64,000 bases of DNA from Prostheceraeus crozeri (GCA_907163375.1 CAJQUW010014754.1:62001-126000); one strand, 5' to 3'. Counted from the first letter of the stretch, positions 10,335 through 21,853 are shown. The notes: generated by a model not told the origin, from the letters alone. Program-made: numbers and translations.

Positions 10335-10670
10335 TTAAACTAGATATTTCCTTTGATTGCCATGACCTTTCTTCCTAATTATTTTATCAATCATATAAAC
10401 CTCGTCACTTCTGTCTACTACTTGCAATTCATATGAGTGAAATTTACCTTCAATTGGATTACCATGGTAATCTATCAATTTGTACATGATGCGTCTAAAT
10501 TTTCTATTTACTTCATCAACAAAAAACTCCTCTTCAGTCCAATTAGGTAGATAACCCATCTCAAATGTATACTTAACCTTCGAAATCTGAACTCTATCAC
10601 GAACATTTATTTTCTTTTCATTGGAAATGTTTTTCGCTTTCTTATTATACAATCGAAGCCATACATCCAC
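10335..10670 (-). pseudogene. Polinton integrase, C-terminal part (left of BEL insertion)
   Basis: A reading with NVRDRVQISKVKYTFEMGYLPNWTEE and then YKLIDYHGNPIEGKFHSYELQ. This is the SH3/chromodomain-like tail of Polinton and retroviral-type integrases, which helps target-site binding. The catalytic part of the same gene lies on the far side of the BEL/Pao element at 14590-15216. Confidence 0.82.
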
Positions 10671-10691
10671 CGCATTATCTGGGGTAACATC

Positions 10692-10958
10692 TGTGATGGA
10701 TTCTGTGTGCTAATTTCTGTGACTTTAGTTGACCTTGACTTTTGTTTGTCTGCTCTGTCTGAAGATACGTGTGTTGCGCTTTAAATCTAAATTGGTTACT
10801 GTTGTCCATGTAGAGAATGTGAATAAAATCATCTGTTCGACAATCCAAGTCGATTTTGACGTCTCAAATCCGAACGGTAGAGCATACGACGGGAAGCTAA
10901 GAGCCTCTGACCTCTTGAACGGGCCTTAAGTCGTTATTACCGCTATTAATTCCTCACA
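10692..10958 (+). repeat. Left LTR of BEL/Pao fossil
   Basis: Starts TGTGATGG and ends CCTCACA. It matches 14242-14520 almost throughout. Confidence 0.88.
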
Positions 10959-11095
10959 TATTGTTGGTGCCGCGACCCGGGAAAGTAACTGGACTGACTC
11001 CGCAGCGCTTAAGCATCCCGCCCTGCTTATGTTCTGCACTTAATTTGGATTCTATCTGAAGAAGAAAACCTCCGCAACTCGCATAACAGTAGAGA

Positions 11096-12599
11096 TTGTC
11101 CGACATGATTATCGATGCCTTGACTGAACTTGACTCCCTTCGACTTGTAATTGCATCGAGTGACACTTCAGCCTCTTCATCGAACTCTGTGTTAGAAGGC
11201 CTGCCTAGGATCAGTCTCCCGACCTTAAGTGGTGACTATCTGTCATGTCGACCTTTCTATGACCAATTTAACGCCACTGTGCATAACAGAAATATTCCAG
11301 GCGTGCAAAAGTTTACGTATCTTATGTCTGCGCTCCGTGGAGAGGCTCGCGATGCAATCCGTGGTATTCCATGTACTTCAGAGAACTATCCATCAGCGTT
11401 GAAGATATTCAAAGATCGATTCGGTTATCCCTCTCTGTTAATGAGCTTATATGCATAACGCCTTGTGAACCTTAATTCGGTTAAAGACAATGATATTTCA
11501 TCCTTCCGAAATATGATAACGAACTTCGAATCACACTTGAGAGAAATTACTCAATTAATTGATGAAGTGCTGACCACCTCTGTAACTGCTGCTTCCTCTA
11601 CTCCTGTGCATGGACTTCTCCTTGCTCCTCTTCTGGCCGGTAAATTGCCTTCTGCGAGTCAGCTTGAATGGGCCCGACCCTCCAGATCTCACAGAGAGAA
11701 AGTTCGACTTGGACAAGCTTCTTGACTTAGCGAAATCGTTGGAGACCCTATCTAAGATCGACACAGCATCCGCTATCAAGGCTCCTCAGAAAGCATATCC
11801 GCGCACAAATCCCAGACCTACCGCTGCTTTGAGCTCATTGAAAGGGCATTCTATCCAGACATGCCGACTTTGCGATTCTAGTGAGTTTCTTTCTCCCTTC
11901 AAGTGTCAGACTTTCCTTCATCTCGACTCGCATCAACGCATTGGACTCATTCGCCAGCATTCACCATGCTTCAACTGCTTGGGAAATCATCTGAAGAAAG
12001 ATTCCACTCGTCGACAGTGTGATCAACAGCACCACACTTTGCTCCATCGAGATCGTGTTCGTCACACCGCCGCTGAACCACCTCGACCTGTGCTTCCTTC
12101 CTCAAGTAACTCCGTTTCCACCTCGCCAACCTCAATCAACGTTGTGTCTCCAGACTGCTCCGCTAGACGTTTTTCAATTCTCCAGACAGCTCGTGTTCAT
12201 GTACGAGGTTTACAACGCACTGCTCGCATTCTACTCGGCTTTGGTTCCGAAGAAAGCTATGTGACTGACAACCTTGTTCGTGAAGCAAAACCGCCTCTGT
12301 TAGATCGTGTCTCTCGACAATTCGAGATATTCCTCGGTTCTCGCCCTACTCCTGTTGACTGCGGTACTTATCGCCTACAATTATCAAGCCGGTACGGTGC
12401 TAATTGGGTCACTGCTAAGCTAATATCAGTACCGACCATCTGCAGTTCAACTCGCTCGCTGCCTCGTGATAAGCTCATTGAAATTCAGGAGCAATTTCCG
12501 CAGATCCAGTTCGCCGATTGCACAACCGAAGATCCTGCTATTGATATTCTCCTAGGTATGGATGCCATTCCTCAAATACTTTTATGCAAAGACCCATGA
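11096..12599 (+). pseudogene. BEL/Pao gag-like and protease parts
   Basis: The first part (11096-11458) has LPRISLPTLSGDYLSCRPFYDQF and then LRGEARDAIRGIP, the signature of the DUF1759 gag-like domain. A second part contains a cysteine-histidine zinc region (about 11860-12060). After it comes a DUF1758 retropepsin-like segment (about 12190-12450) in which the protease motif sits in RILLGFGSEESYVTD. Part of a broken fossil. Confidence 0.8.
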
Positions 12600-13748
12600 A
12601 CGCTTGACTTTCACACCGTCGATATTTGGCTATATTATTGGTGGTTCGATTGCATCTTCTTGTCCTAACAATTCTCTTATCTCAATCGTCAAGAGTCTAC
12701 GTGCTTCCTCCTGCCTTGATGACGTTTCCAAGCTCCGGGAGCTTGAATGTATCGGGATCGAACCTCCTTCATTAACGGCAGCCAAAGCCGTTTCTCATTT
12801 ATTCAATGGTGACCGTTACGAAGTCCCTCTTCCGTGGAAAGACTCCGTTCGACCGTCTATGACGCTGAGTGAAGCTCATCAAAGAAATTCCCATTTCAAG
12901 CGCTTGTCTACAGAGAAGAAAGAATCATACAGTGAGACCCTCGAAGATTACCTCAAGCTTGGTATTTTAGAACCAGTCTCAGAAGATCCTCCTTCAGAAG
13001 GAGGATCAGAAGCACTCCTACTGACAGCTTATCCATCTCATTGAACCTATCACCTGCGACTTCTCGTCGCCAAGAAGCCTCCGCCGTAGCTTAACTATTC
13101 GACACACTTGGTTTAGCGTCGCCGTGGACAATCAGGCTTCGAATATTTTTGCAAAGTCTTTGGAGATCCTGCAATGATTGGGATGGGCCTCTCTCCTCCA
13201 GTGATCAAGAAGAATACAACTGTCTTCAAGAAGAGTCAATTGATATCGCTATTTGTGTACCCCGCCACGTGTCACTGAACTCCACTTCTCCACTGATGGC
13301 TCTAAGATGGCCTACGCTACCTGCGTTTACCTGAAAACCAATGACTGCCTTCCTCCTGTATTCGCGAGCTCAAGTTGCACCTCTGAAGCATTGCTTGACT
13401 CTTCCTCGTCTCGAGCTGATGGCTGCACTTTTGGCTGCTGGAGTACTGCGTTTTGTCAAGGAAAATCAGCCATTATCGTCACTACCTGCTCAGTTGTACT
13501 CAGATTCGATGATAGTCCTCGGATGGATCCGCAATCCACCTTCAGACGTGTTTGTTCGATACAGGGTGAAGGAGATCCTGGCCATTACCAGCCGTGGAAT
13601 GAGCGCCATCGATCCTCCTGCCTCCCACACATGGTTCAACGGTCCGTTATACCTTCAAGATTGTCCTCAAGTATCTTCAACAATCACCGTTCGAGATGAG
13701 TCGTCCCCGACAGCCACTGATTCGATTGAAAATGTGTTTCCTATGTAA
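12562..13748 (+). pseudogene. BEL/Pao pol parts (Peptidase_A17 type)
   Basis: The reading at 12562-13044 has LRELECIGIEPPSLTA and the linker that precedes reverse transcriptase in this family. Further on (13341-13748) LTLPRLELMAALLAAGVLRF and LYSDSMIVLGWIRNPP mark the RNase H-like region typical of BEL/Pao. Part of a broken fossil. Confidence 0.78.
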
Positions 13749-14241
13749 TGGTTCTTGCGCAAAGCAGTTCGAGTTGCCGCTTGGGTCAAGCGATTCATTA
13801 AAAACATCTCAACGACCCAAAAGCAAACTGGTGATCTTGCAGCGACAGAAGACGACAACGGAATGATAATTCTCCTTCGCGATTGTCAAAGGTTGCATGG
13901 CTAGCGAGAATACTCTGCTCTCACAGGGGGAGCTGAAATCCCTAGCAATTCTCCTATCTTCGACTGACGACCAGCATTGGACAAAGATAAAGGAATTATC
14001 TTCTGTCACCCCCGAAATGGTGAACCTCCACTGCCTTGGCTACCTCTGCCACCTTAGCAGAGGTACCACTACCTTAGCCCTCCTGATTGTTTTTGATGTT
14101 CATCACAAACTTTACCACATGGGCGTCAGTTCTACCAACAATAAATCCGCTGGACTCGTCGATACCGACAATTTGTGGATAAGACTACTTCCTCTTGTAC
14201 GAGTGTGGTTCTGATTAACCTTCGTTAATCAAGGGGGAGGA

Positions 14242-14520
14242 TGTGATGAATTCTGTGTGCTAATTTCTGTGACTTTAGTTGACCTTGACTTTTGTTTGTC
14301 TGCTCTGTCTGAAGATACGTGTGTTGCGCTTTAAATCTAAATTGGTTACTGTTGTCCACGTAGAGAATGTGAATGAAATCATCTGTTCGACAATCCAAGT
14401 CGATTTTGACGTCTCAAACGGTAGAACGGTCCCGAACGGTGGAGCATACGACGGGAAGCTTAGAGCCTCTGATGTCTTGACCTGGCCTTAAGTCGTTATT
14501 ACCGCTATTAATTCCTCACA
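14242..14520 (+). repeat. Right LTR of BEL/Pao fossil
   Basis: Starts TGTGATGAATT and ends CCTCACA. It is preceded by the polypurine tract at 14231-14240. Confidence 0.88.
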
Positions 14521-14589
14521 ACATAAATTGGTCGCATGTTGATAATACGATGATAGCTTGCATTGTAATTCTTGACAAATTTCTGCAAC

Positions 14590-15216
14590 TCACCCACCCA
14601 AACATGTGTTTTTTTGAGTGAAATAGTGCCATATCTTCGTTTTCAATGTGCGATTGAACCTCTCAAAAGCACTTTTGACGCTAAGCAATTCTACATTATG
14701 ACTTTTTAGGAGACTTCGAACATGAGAGTTTTCGAATTCCTTCCCTTGATCGGTCTGTATTCTTTGCGGAACACGCCCCTCATCGAAAATGCTCTGAAAA
14801 GCCGCTTCAACTTCTGGTCCTCGTTTAGATTTCAGCGCACGTGCCCAAGCATAGCGAGATAAAATATCTATTACGGTTAAGATGTATTTATAGCCATCAT
14901 TGTACTGTGATATGTGTTGCATGTCAGCCAAGTCCGCTTGCCATTGACTATCTATATTGTTAACAACATATTTTCTTGTTGGAAACCGCTTTCTCGCATT
15001 TTTGTGAAGAGTGTAAGTCGGTTGACTCCTCAACCACTTCTTGACTTTCTCTATTCCCACACCTGCTGCACGAGCTAGAACCTCCGGACGACTGAAACTT
15101 GCGGGATGATTTAAGTCGTAATAAATCTTTCTGAGTTTCACTGCTGTACTCATCGTCTTTGTTCTGATTTGCACGCGTATTACTCGCACAGCAACTGCTA
15201 ACACAATTGATATCAA
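14590..15216 (-). pseudogene. Polinton integrase, catalytic part (right of BEL insertion)
   Basis: A retroviral-type DDE integrase that inserts Polinton DNA. The N-terminal part has a helix-turn-helix-like region, then DSQWQADLADMQ (first Asp), YILTVIDILSRYAWARAL, RIQTDQGKEFEN (second Asp) and the SAFERFNRTLK helix with the glutamate. The order fits the Polinton integrase exactly. Part of a broken fossil. Confidence 0.88.
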
Positions 15217-15319
15217 CCTCTATGCCCTCTTCTCCTTTGCCTTCGAGCGCAGATTTCAAACAACAGCAAAATTTTTGTAACGACATGATATGAGAGAGGC
15301 AAGGCTTAATTCATATTTG

Positions 15320-16004
15320 CTTAATATTTACTATACTCCTTCGCAACACGCATTGAGCGCCTAGTAGCTCTTTTTGGTTGCAGATCATCGGGATCTGCAA
15401 GCTCTCGCTTGACCACCATCGTGGGTGTTTTACTTTTTGATTCACCTTGTTTATGACCCTTGGCCAACTCATTCACAGTCGGTCCTCCAATAATATTGTG
15501 AGGTACATTTTGATCAGATAAAATTTTCTGAAAATATGTTCACCCTTGTGGTGCACCTAGTTTCGCCTTACATCTCTGACAGCATATTTTATATGGTCAT
15601 CTATGTGACTATTTTTAATAACATCACCAGTTGTTTCATCTATTATCACCCCTCTCTCATTGAACTTCACATACGGGTCAATGAAGTCAAATAAACGCTC
15701 ATTGCGCACACGATATTGTCGAGGTGTTGACAGAGTTATAAATCGTCGCAACTTATCACGAATCTGTCGCCTCTCATCAATGTTTTCAGCTGCTAACTGC
15801 ATTCGCCGATAAAGATCCTTAATCTTCTGAATTTCCATATCCTTTTGTGTTAATTAATTCCTTAAGTTGATTCGTAATAGGTTGATCCATATTTTTGACT
15901 TCCTGTGCACTTTGTAATGTAGCCAATTGTACATACTCCTCTTGAGGAATGACTACCATCTTTGAATACGACATGTTTGAAAATAATAAGGCAACAGAGT
16001 ACAT
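15320..16004 (-). pseudogene. Polinton gene of unknown role (coiled-coil type)
   Basis: The beginning (about 15975) reads MSYSKMVVIPQEEYVQLATLQ, a start common to an unassigned Polinton protein. A charged helical stretch follows (15557-15838), with IKDLYRRMQLAAENIDERRQIRDKLRRF. A C-terminal basic piece lies at 15328-15535. The helical charge pattern suggests a coiled coil. Not assigned to a known function. Broken. Confidence 0.55.
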
Positions 16005-16310
16005 TGCTTAAAACTAACTATGAACCGAGAAAACTGTCATTGGTTCAGCGGAATTAGGTATGAAATAGGTAGTTCGAAATCGAAGTCGTTCCGAACATTC
16101 CTGGGTTAGATCAACAAATAGATAGCCATGTGGTTTCTTTGTTACATCTTCATACATTTTTGACAGAACTTAAGGTTGTTGAGGTAATATCTGTCTACTG
16201 AGATGATTTATCTGACTGCTATCTCTCGGATTTTTGAATTTTGCCAAATAATGTGTATTCATACTTTTAGTTCTTTGCTCTTTCCCTCCGTCGAAGATGT
16301 TTTGGGTGAT

Positions 16311-16649
16311 CTAGATTATGAAGGCTTCCCTATGATGTGCAGTTTGAATGAACATGTCAGTTACATCCTTTGAAGATTTGCTTTCACGCAATAGATCATC
16401 TAGCACAATTAAGTCACCTGCTTTGATGTCTTCAGTTGCCGGTAACCCTTGCTTCACATCATAACCTTTCTGACGAAGTGCAGAATGCAACTGTGGTTGA
16501 AATATACCATAATACCATTTAATTCTTTTAATTTCCTTATTAAACATCTCATTTCTAAATTGTAGCAGTTGAGTTACAATAGTTTTACCGGACTGACTTG
16601 GTCGGGCCACACACATTGTACGATCAGTGAATAGGCGAAAATCTGTCAT
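16311..16649 (-). pseudogene. Polinton FtsK/HerA-type packaging ATPase, fossil part
   Basis: Genome-packaging ATPase. Walker A is ARPSQSGKT (about residues 15-23; usual form GPTQSGKT). Walker B is DLIVLDDLL (about residues 78-86). A following helix has KDVTDMFIQTAHHR, where the family has its arginine/histidine sensor. The part seen is 112 residues. Broken. Confidence 0.82.
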
Positions 16650-16849
16650 CCTGAAATTTCAAAAGTTTTAAGGCTAACACCCACCAGTTTGCTTAGAATA
16701 AAACAAGTCATGTTCCATAACAGCTTTATTTACATTCAGAAACTTTCATTTCACATTCACAGCATTTATGTTTCCTCATCAATGTCAGCATAAAAGAACT
16801 TTTCGCGTCAATTTGAGCATCTTGGCGTTTCAATTACAACTTAACACTC

Positions 16850-17498
16850 CCTTCCTTGGATTTCTGTCCCCGCCTTTTGCATTCTTCAACATCCTTCTCA
16901 TCTTTTGAAGTAGATTTGTCGATGGTGATTAGGCACTTATCAATCGGCATTGGCTTATAAACCAACGGTAGAACTTTCATTTGTAATGATGCCACTTTTT
17001 CGGTTGAGCCGTGAGCACCAATGTGCAGTCTGTTGACGTGTATTTAACCCATGTATCGTTCTCGCTTCAGATCATCACACTCCATTGTGTTTCCAAGTAG
17101 ATCGAATGAAAGTGATCGGACAATTTCAAGAATAGTGTATCGAACTCGGGTAATTCCTTTTAGCCAATTCCTTCCTGTAACGCCTTCCTTTAATGTGAAG
17201 GAGCACTTTCGGGCAACTCAACGCATTCCTTCGCCAAAGAGTCGATGGTTTTGAGTATCACCTGCTGCCATTTCTGAAAGGTCACTCGCATTTGTCTCGT
17301 TTTGCTGTATCCAGATGAAGACATACCATTACTGTGGAAAAATGGAACTTGAAAGTAGAAACCATCGTCACCACAGCTCAACGTTTGGAAGTAAAAAGTA
17401 TTTCGAATCCCTTGCACCTTCCTCGTCGGTCGGAATTTTAAGAGGTCAAGTTGAAATGGGTCGCTCTCCTCTCTAACTGTATACATTGTTTGAGACAT
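16850..17498 (-). pseudogene. Polinton gene of unknown role
   Basis: A 102-residue reading from 17498 begins MSQTMYTVREESDPFQLDLLKFRP, with a beta-rich middle (NTFYFQTLSC, GFYFQVPFFHSNG) and GYSKTRQMRVTF. A related piece at 16860-17040 on the same strand ends in a Lys-rich tail. I know similar unassigned genes from other Polintons but not their role. Confidence 0.45.
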
Positions 17499-17653
17499 AA
17501 TTCAAATTTGTGCTCATTCGGAGCTTTTCAACCACCGGCGATTAGTGATGGCTTGAAAGTGATTAAAGAGTGCAAGCGTGTCTCTCTTATATACATGTAC
17601 ATATTCACATGAGTCATCAATCAATGATGATGTGTCAATCCATGATTCGTTGT

Positions 17654-17890
17654 CTACAGCAACACTGCGGCACCGGGTACAACTTTCCCTGTTGGGCTGT
17701 TGAGTACTTTGTAAATGCGGTCTCCAATATCATTCAACATATTCAAAAACCCACCACCTCCACGCTGAATTAAGTTCCGCCTTTTCTTATCACTGCTTCT
17801 TGGATTTGAATATTTTCTAATGTTGTTCAGAGAGTCAGTGCTCAATAAAGGTTTGTATATTGGGAGGCATTCGTGTATTGCAAGAGCCAA
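17654..17890 (-). CDS. Polinton small protein with RRNLIQRGGGGFL motif
   Basis: A 78-residue reading. The motif KKRRNLIQRGGGGFLNML, a basic run followed by a glycine-rich hydrophobic tail, recurs in small Polinton virion-type proteins whose tail may touch membranes. The role is inferred. The small basic gene at 17907-18047 lies immediately upstream. Confidence 0.5.
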   Translation of the reverse strand: MALAIHECLPIYKPLLSTDSLNNIRKYSNPRSSDKKRRNLIQRGGGGFLNMLNDIGDRIYKVLNSPTGKVVPGAAVLL

Positions 17891-17906
17891 ATCACGGATG
17901 AAATCA

Positions 17907-18047
17907 TCACTTGAGTTTTGAATTAATTTTGCACTTGACTTTATTATTTCGCATGCTGTTTAATTTTCGCAACGCCTTCTTAAACTGACTTGAAGGTTTA
18001 AAAGAATCATTCTTCCGAGAAAGATATGCCTTTCTTTTTGCAGTCAT
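17907..18047 (-). CDS. Polinton small basic protein (46 residues)
   Basis: Begins MTAKRKAYLSRKN and is rich in Lys and Arg throughout, ending KCKINSKLK. It is open from ATG at 18047 to TGA at 17907 on the minus strand. It lies between the 203-residue gene and the RGGGGFL gene. It may be a DNA-binding virion component; this is inference from charge alone. Confidence 0.4.
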   Translation of the reverse strand: MTAKRKAYLSRKNDSFKPSSQFKKALRKLNSMRNNKVKCKINSKLK

Positions 18048-18113
18048 TTTTATTATAATAAAAGCAAAGCATTTATGAAAATATACAATTTTGCTTAGTT
18101 CTATACAAGAAAG

Positions 18114-18725
18114 TCAAACGGTAACAGATGGTAGGTCGTAGTCATCAACATCACTCAAAGTCTGATTCATTGCACTTATAGGCTGTTCTATATCACACAT
18201 TAAATCCATTGATAGATGACAGCATGAACAGCATAGTTTTGAAGCGAAGACTTTTAAACGATTAGCATAGTATGCTCTAAACTTGATTATGTCCCGCTCA
18301 TCCTGCACTGCCACGTTGACGCTCATCGACGGGGATCCGGGAAACATGTCCATCTTGAATTTGCCACCATTTTCGTCGTAGTGGATAAATGTGATTATAT
18401 CATGCAAGCAAGTCTTCAATTTCCGTGTTCTCATTTCACAATAGCAACGAGAACTCTGTGGAATAGCTTCCGTCAAACTCAGAGGTTTGAACACTTCTTC
18501 GAGCCAAAATCTTAGTACTCGCGTAAGGGCATTGGTCAATGTCCTCATAAAGAGTTTCTGAAGTTCAATATCATCTTCACAATGGTAGAATGTGAGAACA
18601 TCCTCCATCAGATCTATAAGATCAGTTTTGTAACCAATAACATCATTTGCAGAGTAGAAAATCTTGCTAGTAAACAGATTGTCTTTGTGAATAATTGAAG
18701 CAGGAATGATCGTGTTAAATGGCAT
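18114..18725 (-). CDS. Polinton gene of unknown role (203 residues)
   Basis: An open reading from ATG at 18725, with a mostly helical look, a cluster of cysteines near residues 170-180 (KLCCSCCHLSMDLMCD) and an acidic end (DVDDYDLPSVTV). It resembles no family I can name. Position near the outer end of the element and an unbroken frame suggest a genuine accessory gene. Confidence 0.5.
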   Translation of the reverse strand: MPFNTIIPASIIHKDNLFTSKIFYSANDVIGYKTDLIDLMEDVLTFYHCEDDIELQKLFMRTLTNALTRVLRFWLEEVFKPLSLTEAIPQSSRCYCEMRTRKLKTCLHDIITFIHYDENGGKFKMDMFPGSPSMSVNVAVQDERDIIKFRAYYANRLKVFASKLCCSCCHLSMDLMCDIEQPISAMNQTLSDVDDYDLPSVTV

Positions 18726-19075
18726 GTTTATTAATTTCTACAATCCTCAATAAGTATGATTGAAATAGAAGTGTGACAACCTTATATACAAAAGCTGCAC
18801 AATAGCAACCAATCACAGACACGCATGATGACTCATCATGAACGATATACAGTGGCTGTTTTTTCTCTATCGCAAAGGGGACAAAATATAGTTTCCAAGG
18901 GTACATAACATGTAGAACACATAACAAAATGAGAACATGTTAACAAGAGAAGGGATCTTTCCCGTTCAAAACACTTAATTCAGTTCCGTTCACATAATAA
19001 TTCAAACGTCTCTATTTCTAATTTCTTTCTGAAGTCACTTTCATTGATAGAACATTTCGATAAAAGAAATTGGAA

Positions 19076-19334
19076 CATTTCATTAGGAAGTTACACCATC
19101 GGTGCGTAAATCCCTATCAAATTAAATCTCTTAGAAAAATTATAAAACATGGTTCTCATCCATGACCGTTTAAATATTCACTTTTGCATTTCACGTTCCG
19201 ATCCTCTACTCAACTCAAGCCACTGTACCAAACATTTAAAGAGCGAAATCCGCTCCAATCCATTACTCGGTTCCAAACTAGACGGCTCTCATCCAGGTTC
19301 GCATCCACTTGTTCCTTACTACTGACAATATCTT
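19076..19334. other. Edge zone of the Polinton, nothing recognised
   Basis: AT-rich, without open readings. Similarity to the second Polinton fragment (59488-59820) stops at about 19075, so the boundary of the element is not resolved here. Confidence 0.3.
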
Positions 19335-20035
19335 AAGCATGAAGGACGAAATGGGAACAATTATCAGCGACAGAAAACTAATAATATAGAGAATACAAAG
19401 GTTTTATCAATACCTATATAACAGCAAGATTTTCGTCGTCCATATGCAACATAAACGAAGACGCAACGCCAGACATCCTTGAGAAAAATTTCGATATTGC
19501 TTAAACAGCATGAAGTTAGGAAAAGCGCATGGCCCAGACAAGATTTCGACGGAAATTCTGAAAATGAACGTCAGCCTGTGACCCAACAGCTTACACGCAT
19601 TTTTAACCGTTGCCTGCAATCAACAAGCGTGCCAAAAGCATGGACCAACACGACCGTAATTCTCCTACACAAGAAAGGTGATGCTTAAGATTTGAGTAAG
19701 TATAGACCGATCAGGCTTCTCAGCCACACGCACAAATTGTTCAGAAAAATCCTTCCAAACAGACAGGCAAATAGACTCAAGGAAAATCAAACATTCGAAC
19801 AAGCTCGATTTAAGAAAGGCTTTTCAACAATAGACCATAGCCATACAATGAATCAATTGACCGAAAAAGCAGCGGAAAACCAAAATCCTTTATGTTTGGC
19901 GTTTATGGATTTTGAAAAATCCTTCGATTCAGTAGAAATGTCATCAGTGATGGAAGCTCTGAAAGAACAATGCGTTGAGGAGATAGGACTTTATTGATGG
20001 TTCACAAAGTGCGGTGAACGCATTACAGAGGTATG
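19335..20035 (+). pseudogene. RTE-like LINE reverse transcriptase fragment
   Basis: Carries the N-terminal half of a reverse transcriptase: MKLGKAHGPDKISTEIL (19509), VPKAWTNTTVILLHKKGD (19630), YRPIRLLSHTHKLFRKIL (19700) and LAFMDFEKSFDSV, the motif A aspartate (19890). At least two frame changes and a stop (TAA at 19686-19688) break it. It ends abruptly at about 20035, where the minus-strand LINE begins. It is the same broad type as the copy at 38400-39912. Confidence 0.8.
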
Positions 20036-20039
20036 TTTA

Positions 20040-20900
20040 AAACAAAGACAAATAATAAAAATATAACGAGTTGTACAACTTCACCTTCCGAAGCGGATAA
20101 ATGAGTTACTAAATCGAACATGTTTGGCTCGCGGTGCTGTAATACGCAGAGGATTTCGCAGAGTGGGTTTTCTGTCATCAAACATGATATTCAAAGAATG
20201 GTTACTATCACTAACAATTGTAGTAAAAAACCGTCTACACAAGGTCTCGGTAACAAATGTCAAATCAGAGAAATCATGATTACGAAAAAATCTTGTTGCT
20301 AGTTTCTCGACCCGTAAAAGTTTTTCAAACAAATATTTAGGGAGGTTGCAGAAGGTGGGAAAACCATAAGTGAGGAGCGAACGAATAAAAGAAACGTAGC
20401 ATTCAAAAATTATCTTTGGTGGACAGTCATAGTTTTAAATTTCGGAGAATATACATTCGTCGGTAACATTTCTTAACAATTATTGAAGTATGCAATTTCC
20501 AACATAAGTCTTCAGAGAAAGTAATTACCCAACAACTTCATAGATGCTACAGTAGAAATAGTGTATTTCCACAGCAAGAAATTGATGAAAGTGAAATCGA
20601 CCTTTTAGTTATACAATTCATAACAGCACATTTACTGTAATTGATCGATAAGCCAATATCATTCGACCACCTTTCAACATGCGAAAACTCATTCTGTAAG
20701 TTGTCATCACAGTTTTGACGCAAGAAATGTAAGATAGTAACATCATCAGCATATTTAAAGTATCTAGAATTATCAAATTTTGGTTTTAGAGAATCGATCA
20801 CGGCTGCAAAAAGAATAGGTGCAATCACACTGCCCTGAGGCACACCACTTGATGCCAGGAGGAAAGGAGAAGCCTTCGCCCAGCAGTGAGACAACAACGG
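20040..20900 (-). pseudogene. LINE reverse transcriptase fragment, 5'-truncated
   Basis: The reading from 20897 has SSGVPQGSVIAPILFAAVID (motif B region) and RYFKYADDVTILHFL (YADD, motif C), then the thumb-like ERWSNDIGLSINYSKC. A shifted frame (20081-20332) holds the C-terminal tail, with FEKLLRVEKLATRFF and RNPLRITAPRAKHVRFSNSF. The 5' half is missing. It abuts the plus-strand LINE fragment at about 20035, so one was inserted beside or into the other. Clade not resolved (Jockey/CR1-like). Confidence 0.8.
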
Positions 20901-21613
20901 CTAGTGATGATGATAATGATGATGCGGCTAGTCGTTTGAGCCCTGTCTCCTACGCCTCAGAGAAAAATTTTGTGCAACCTTGTCTGCATCTGTGATTCGT
21001 TCGTCATCGCAGAAAATCTCAACATTCTGTTTGTGTGTATTCAAGGATCCTTCTAAATTTGAGTCTGTCCAAGTCAGTAGTGGTATTTTGTCGGTCATGA
21101 TGCTTTATTCTAGTGGTTCTCAACCTTGCATGTCTGTGGCCCCTTCCCAGCCATTCGACTTTCCGTGGTCCCCTGTTAAATGCCTGATAGCAATTAATTT
21201 CTCATTCAACTTCTTTGTTGATACTTTCTTCAAGTTTCTTCAACCCTTACTATTACGTAAATTTACTTAAATTGTGTTGAATTAAGCACAGAGTAGCGAT
21301 ATTCTGAACAAACCGGAGTTGAAGCAAATAATCATGTACGAGTTTGATTTGTTTCTGGCTTCATTATTGATTTCAGCTGTTGCTTTGTAGCAGATGAATA
21401 GTAAAATGTAGTTGTACGCAATTAAAGATAACCAACAATATGGTGAGTTAAGCATAATGAAACAAATACACAGTAAAAAATCGACCGGAGATTCAATGCA
21501 ACGATGTTCGGTTATGTACTCAAAGCAGACAAATGCGTTGCAAAGCAAAAAGTTTCTTATTGCTTATTTTGCCCAATGATGATCAAGCAACATCCTTATT
21601 ATATTTATATTAG
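20901..21613. other. No gene recognised
   Basis: Starts with a short TGATGA-type run (20910-20930), possibly a LINE tail. The rest is AT-rich, with short chance readings only. Confidence 0.3.
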
Positions 21614-21827
21614 CAAGGGTGGGCCGATGTGACAAAATGTGTGTTTTTTGCTGTTTGTGTGACAAAATGTGACAAATTCACGGGAAAATATTCTGACAAA
21701 GTATGAACAAAGTCACATAGATAGCATTTCTACCGGAAAGGTGAAAGTAAAAATAAAGATAAAAACACTCCCAATTCGACTTTCAAAGGTAAAAAGGACT
21801 AAAAACTATGTACACTGGTGTACAAGC

Positions 21828-21853
21828 TTTCCATGCACATGCATCATCGTCAG
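21828..21853 (-). ncRNA. Hammerhead-ribozyme-like core, left arm of Penelope-like element
   Basis: On the minus strand CTGACGA (21847-21853) is followed by a hairpin with stem ATGCA/TGCAT and then GAAA (21828-21831). This matches the hammerhead core CUGANGA...GAAA. Type I hammerheads are known in the terminal repeats of Penelope-like elements. Flanking stems I and III were not folded here. Confidence 0.5.

Larger units (their letters stand above)
10691..14519 (+). mobile_element. BEL/Pao LTR retrotransposon fossil inside the Polinton integrase gene
   Basis: Two long terminal repeats (10692-10958 and 14242-14520) flank parts of a BEL/Pao-type polyprotein on the plus strand. The target duplication is AACAT (10686-10690 and 14520-14524, sharing a base with the repeat end). 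A primer-binding-like TGGTGCCGCGACCCGGGA follows the left repeat (10965-10982) and a polypurine tract AAGGGGGAGG (14231-14240) precedes the right one. The repeats are nearly identical, so insertion was recent relative to the Polinton. It is broken, with roughly ten breaks, and is short for the family. Confidence 0.88.
3748..19075. mobile_element. Polinton/Maverick fossil (right part)
   Basis: A large self-synthesising DNA element of the Polinton family. Parts seen, in order: protein-primed DNA polymerase B (plus), small plus-strand genes, then a long minus-strand block of adenain-like protease, major capsid protein, basic virion protein, minor capsid-like gene, integrase, unassigned genes and packaging ATPase. 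It is broken, with on the order of a dozen breaks. Two elements have inserted into it: the hAT-like element in the polymerase gene (junction 3747/3748) and a BEL/Pao element in the integrase gene (10691-14519). Terminal inverted repeats are not visible; the left end lies beyond the window and the right end fades at about 19075. It is older than both insertions. A second fragment of the same family lies at 59488-60125. Confidence 0.9.
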
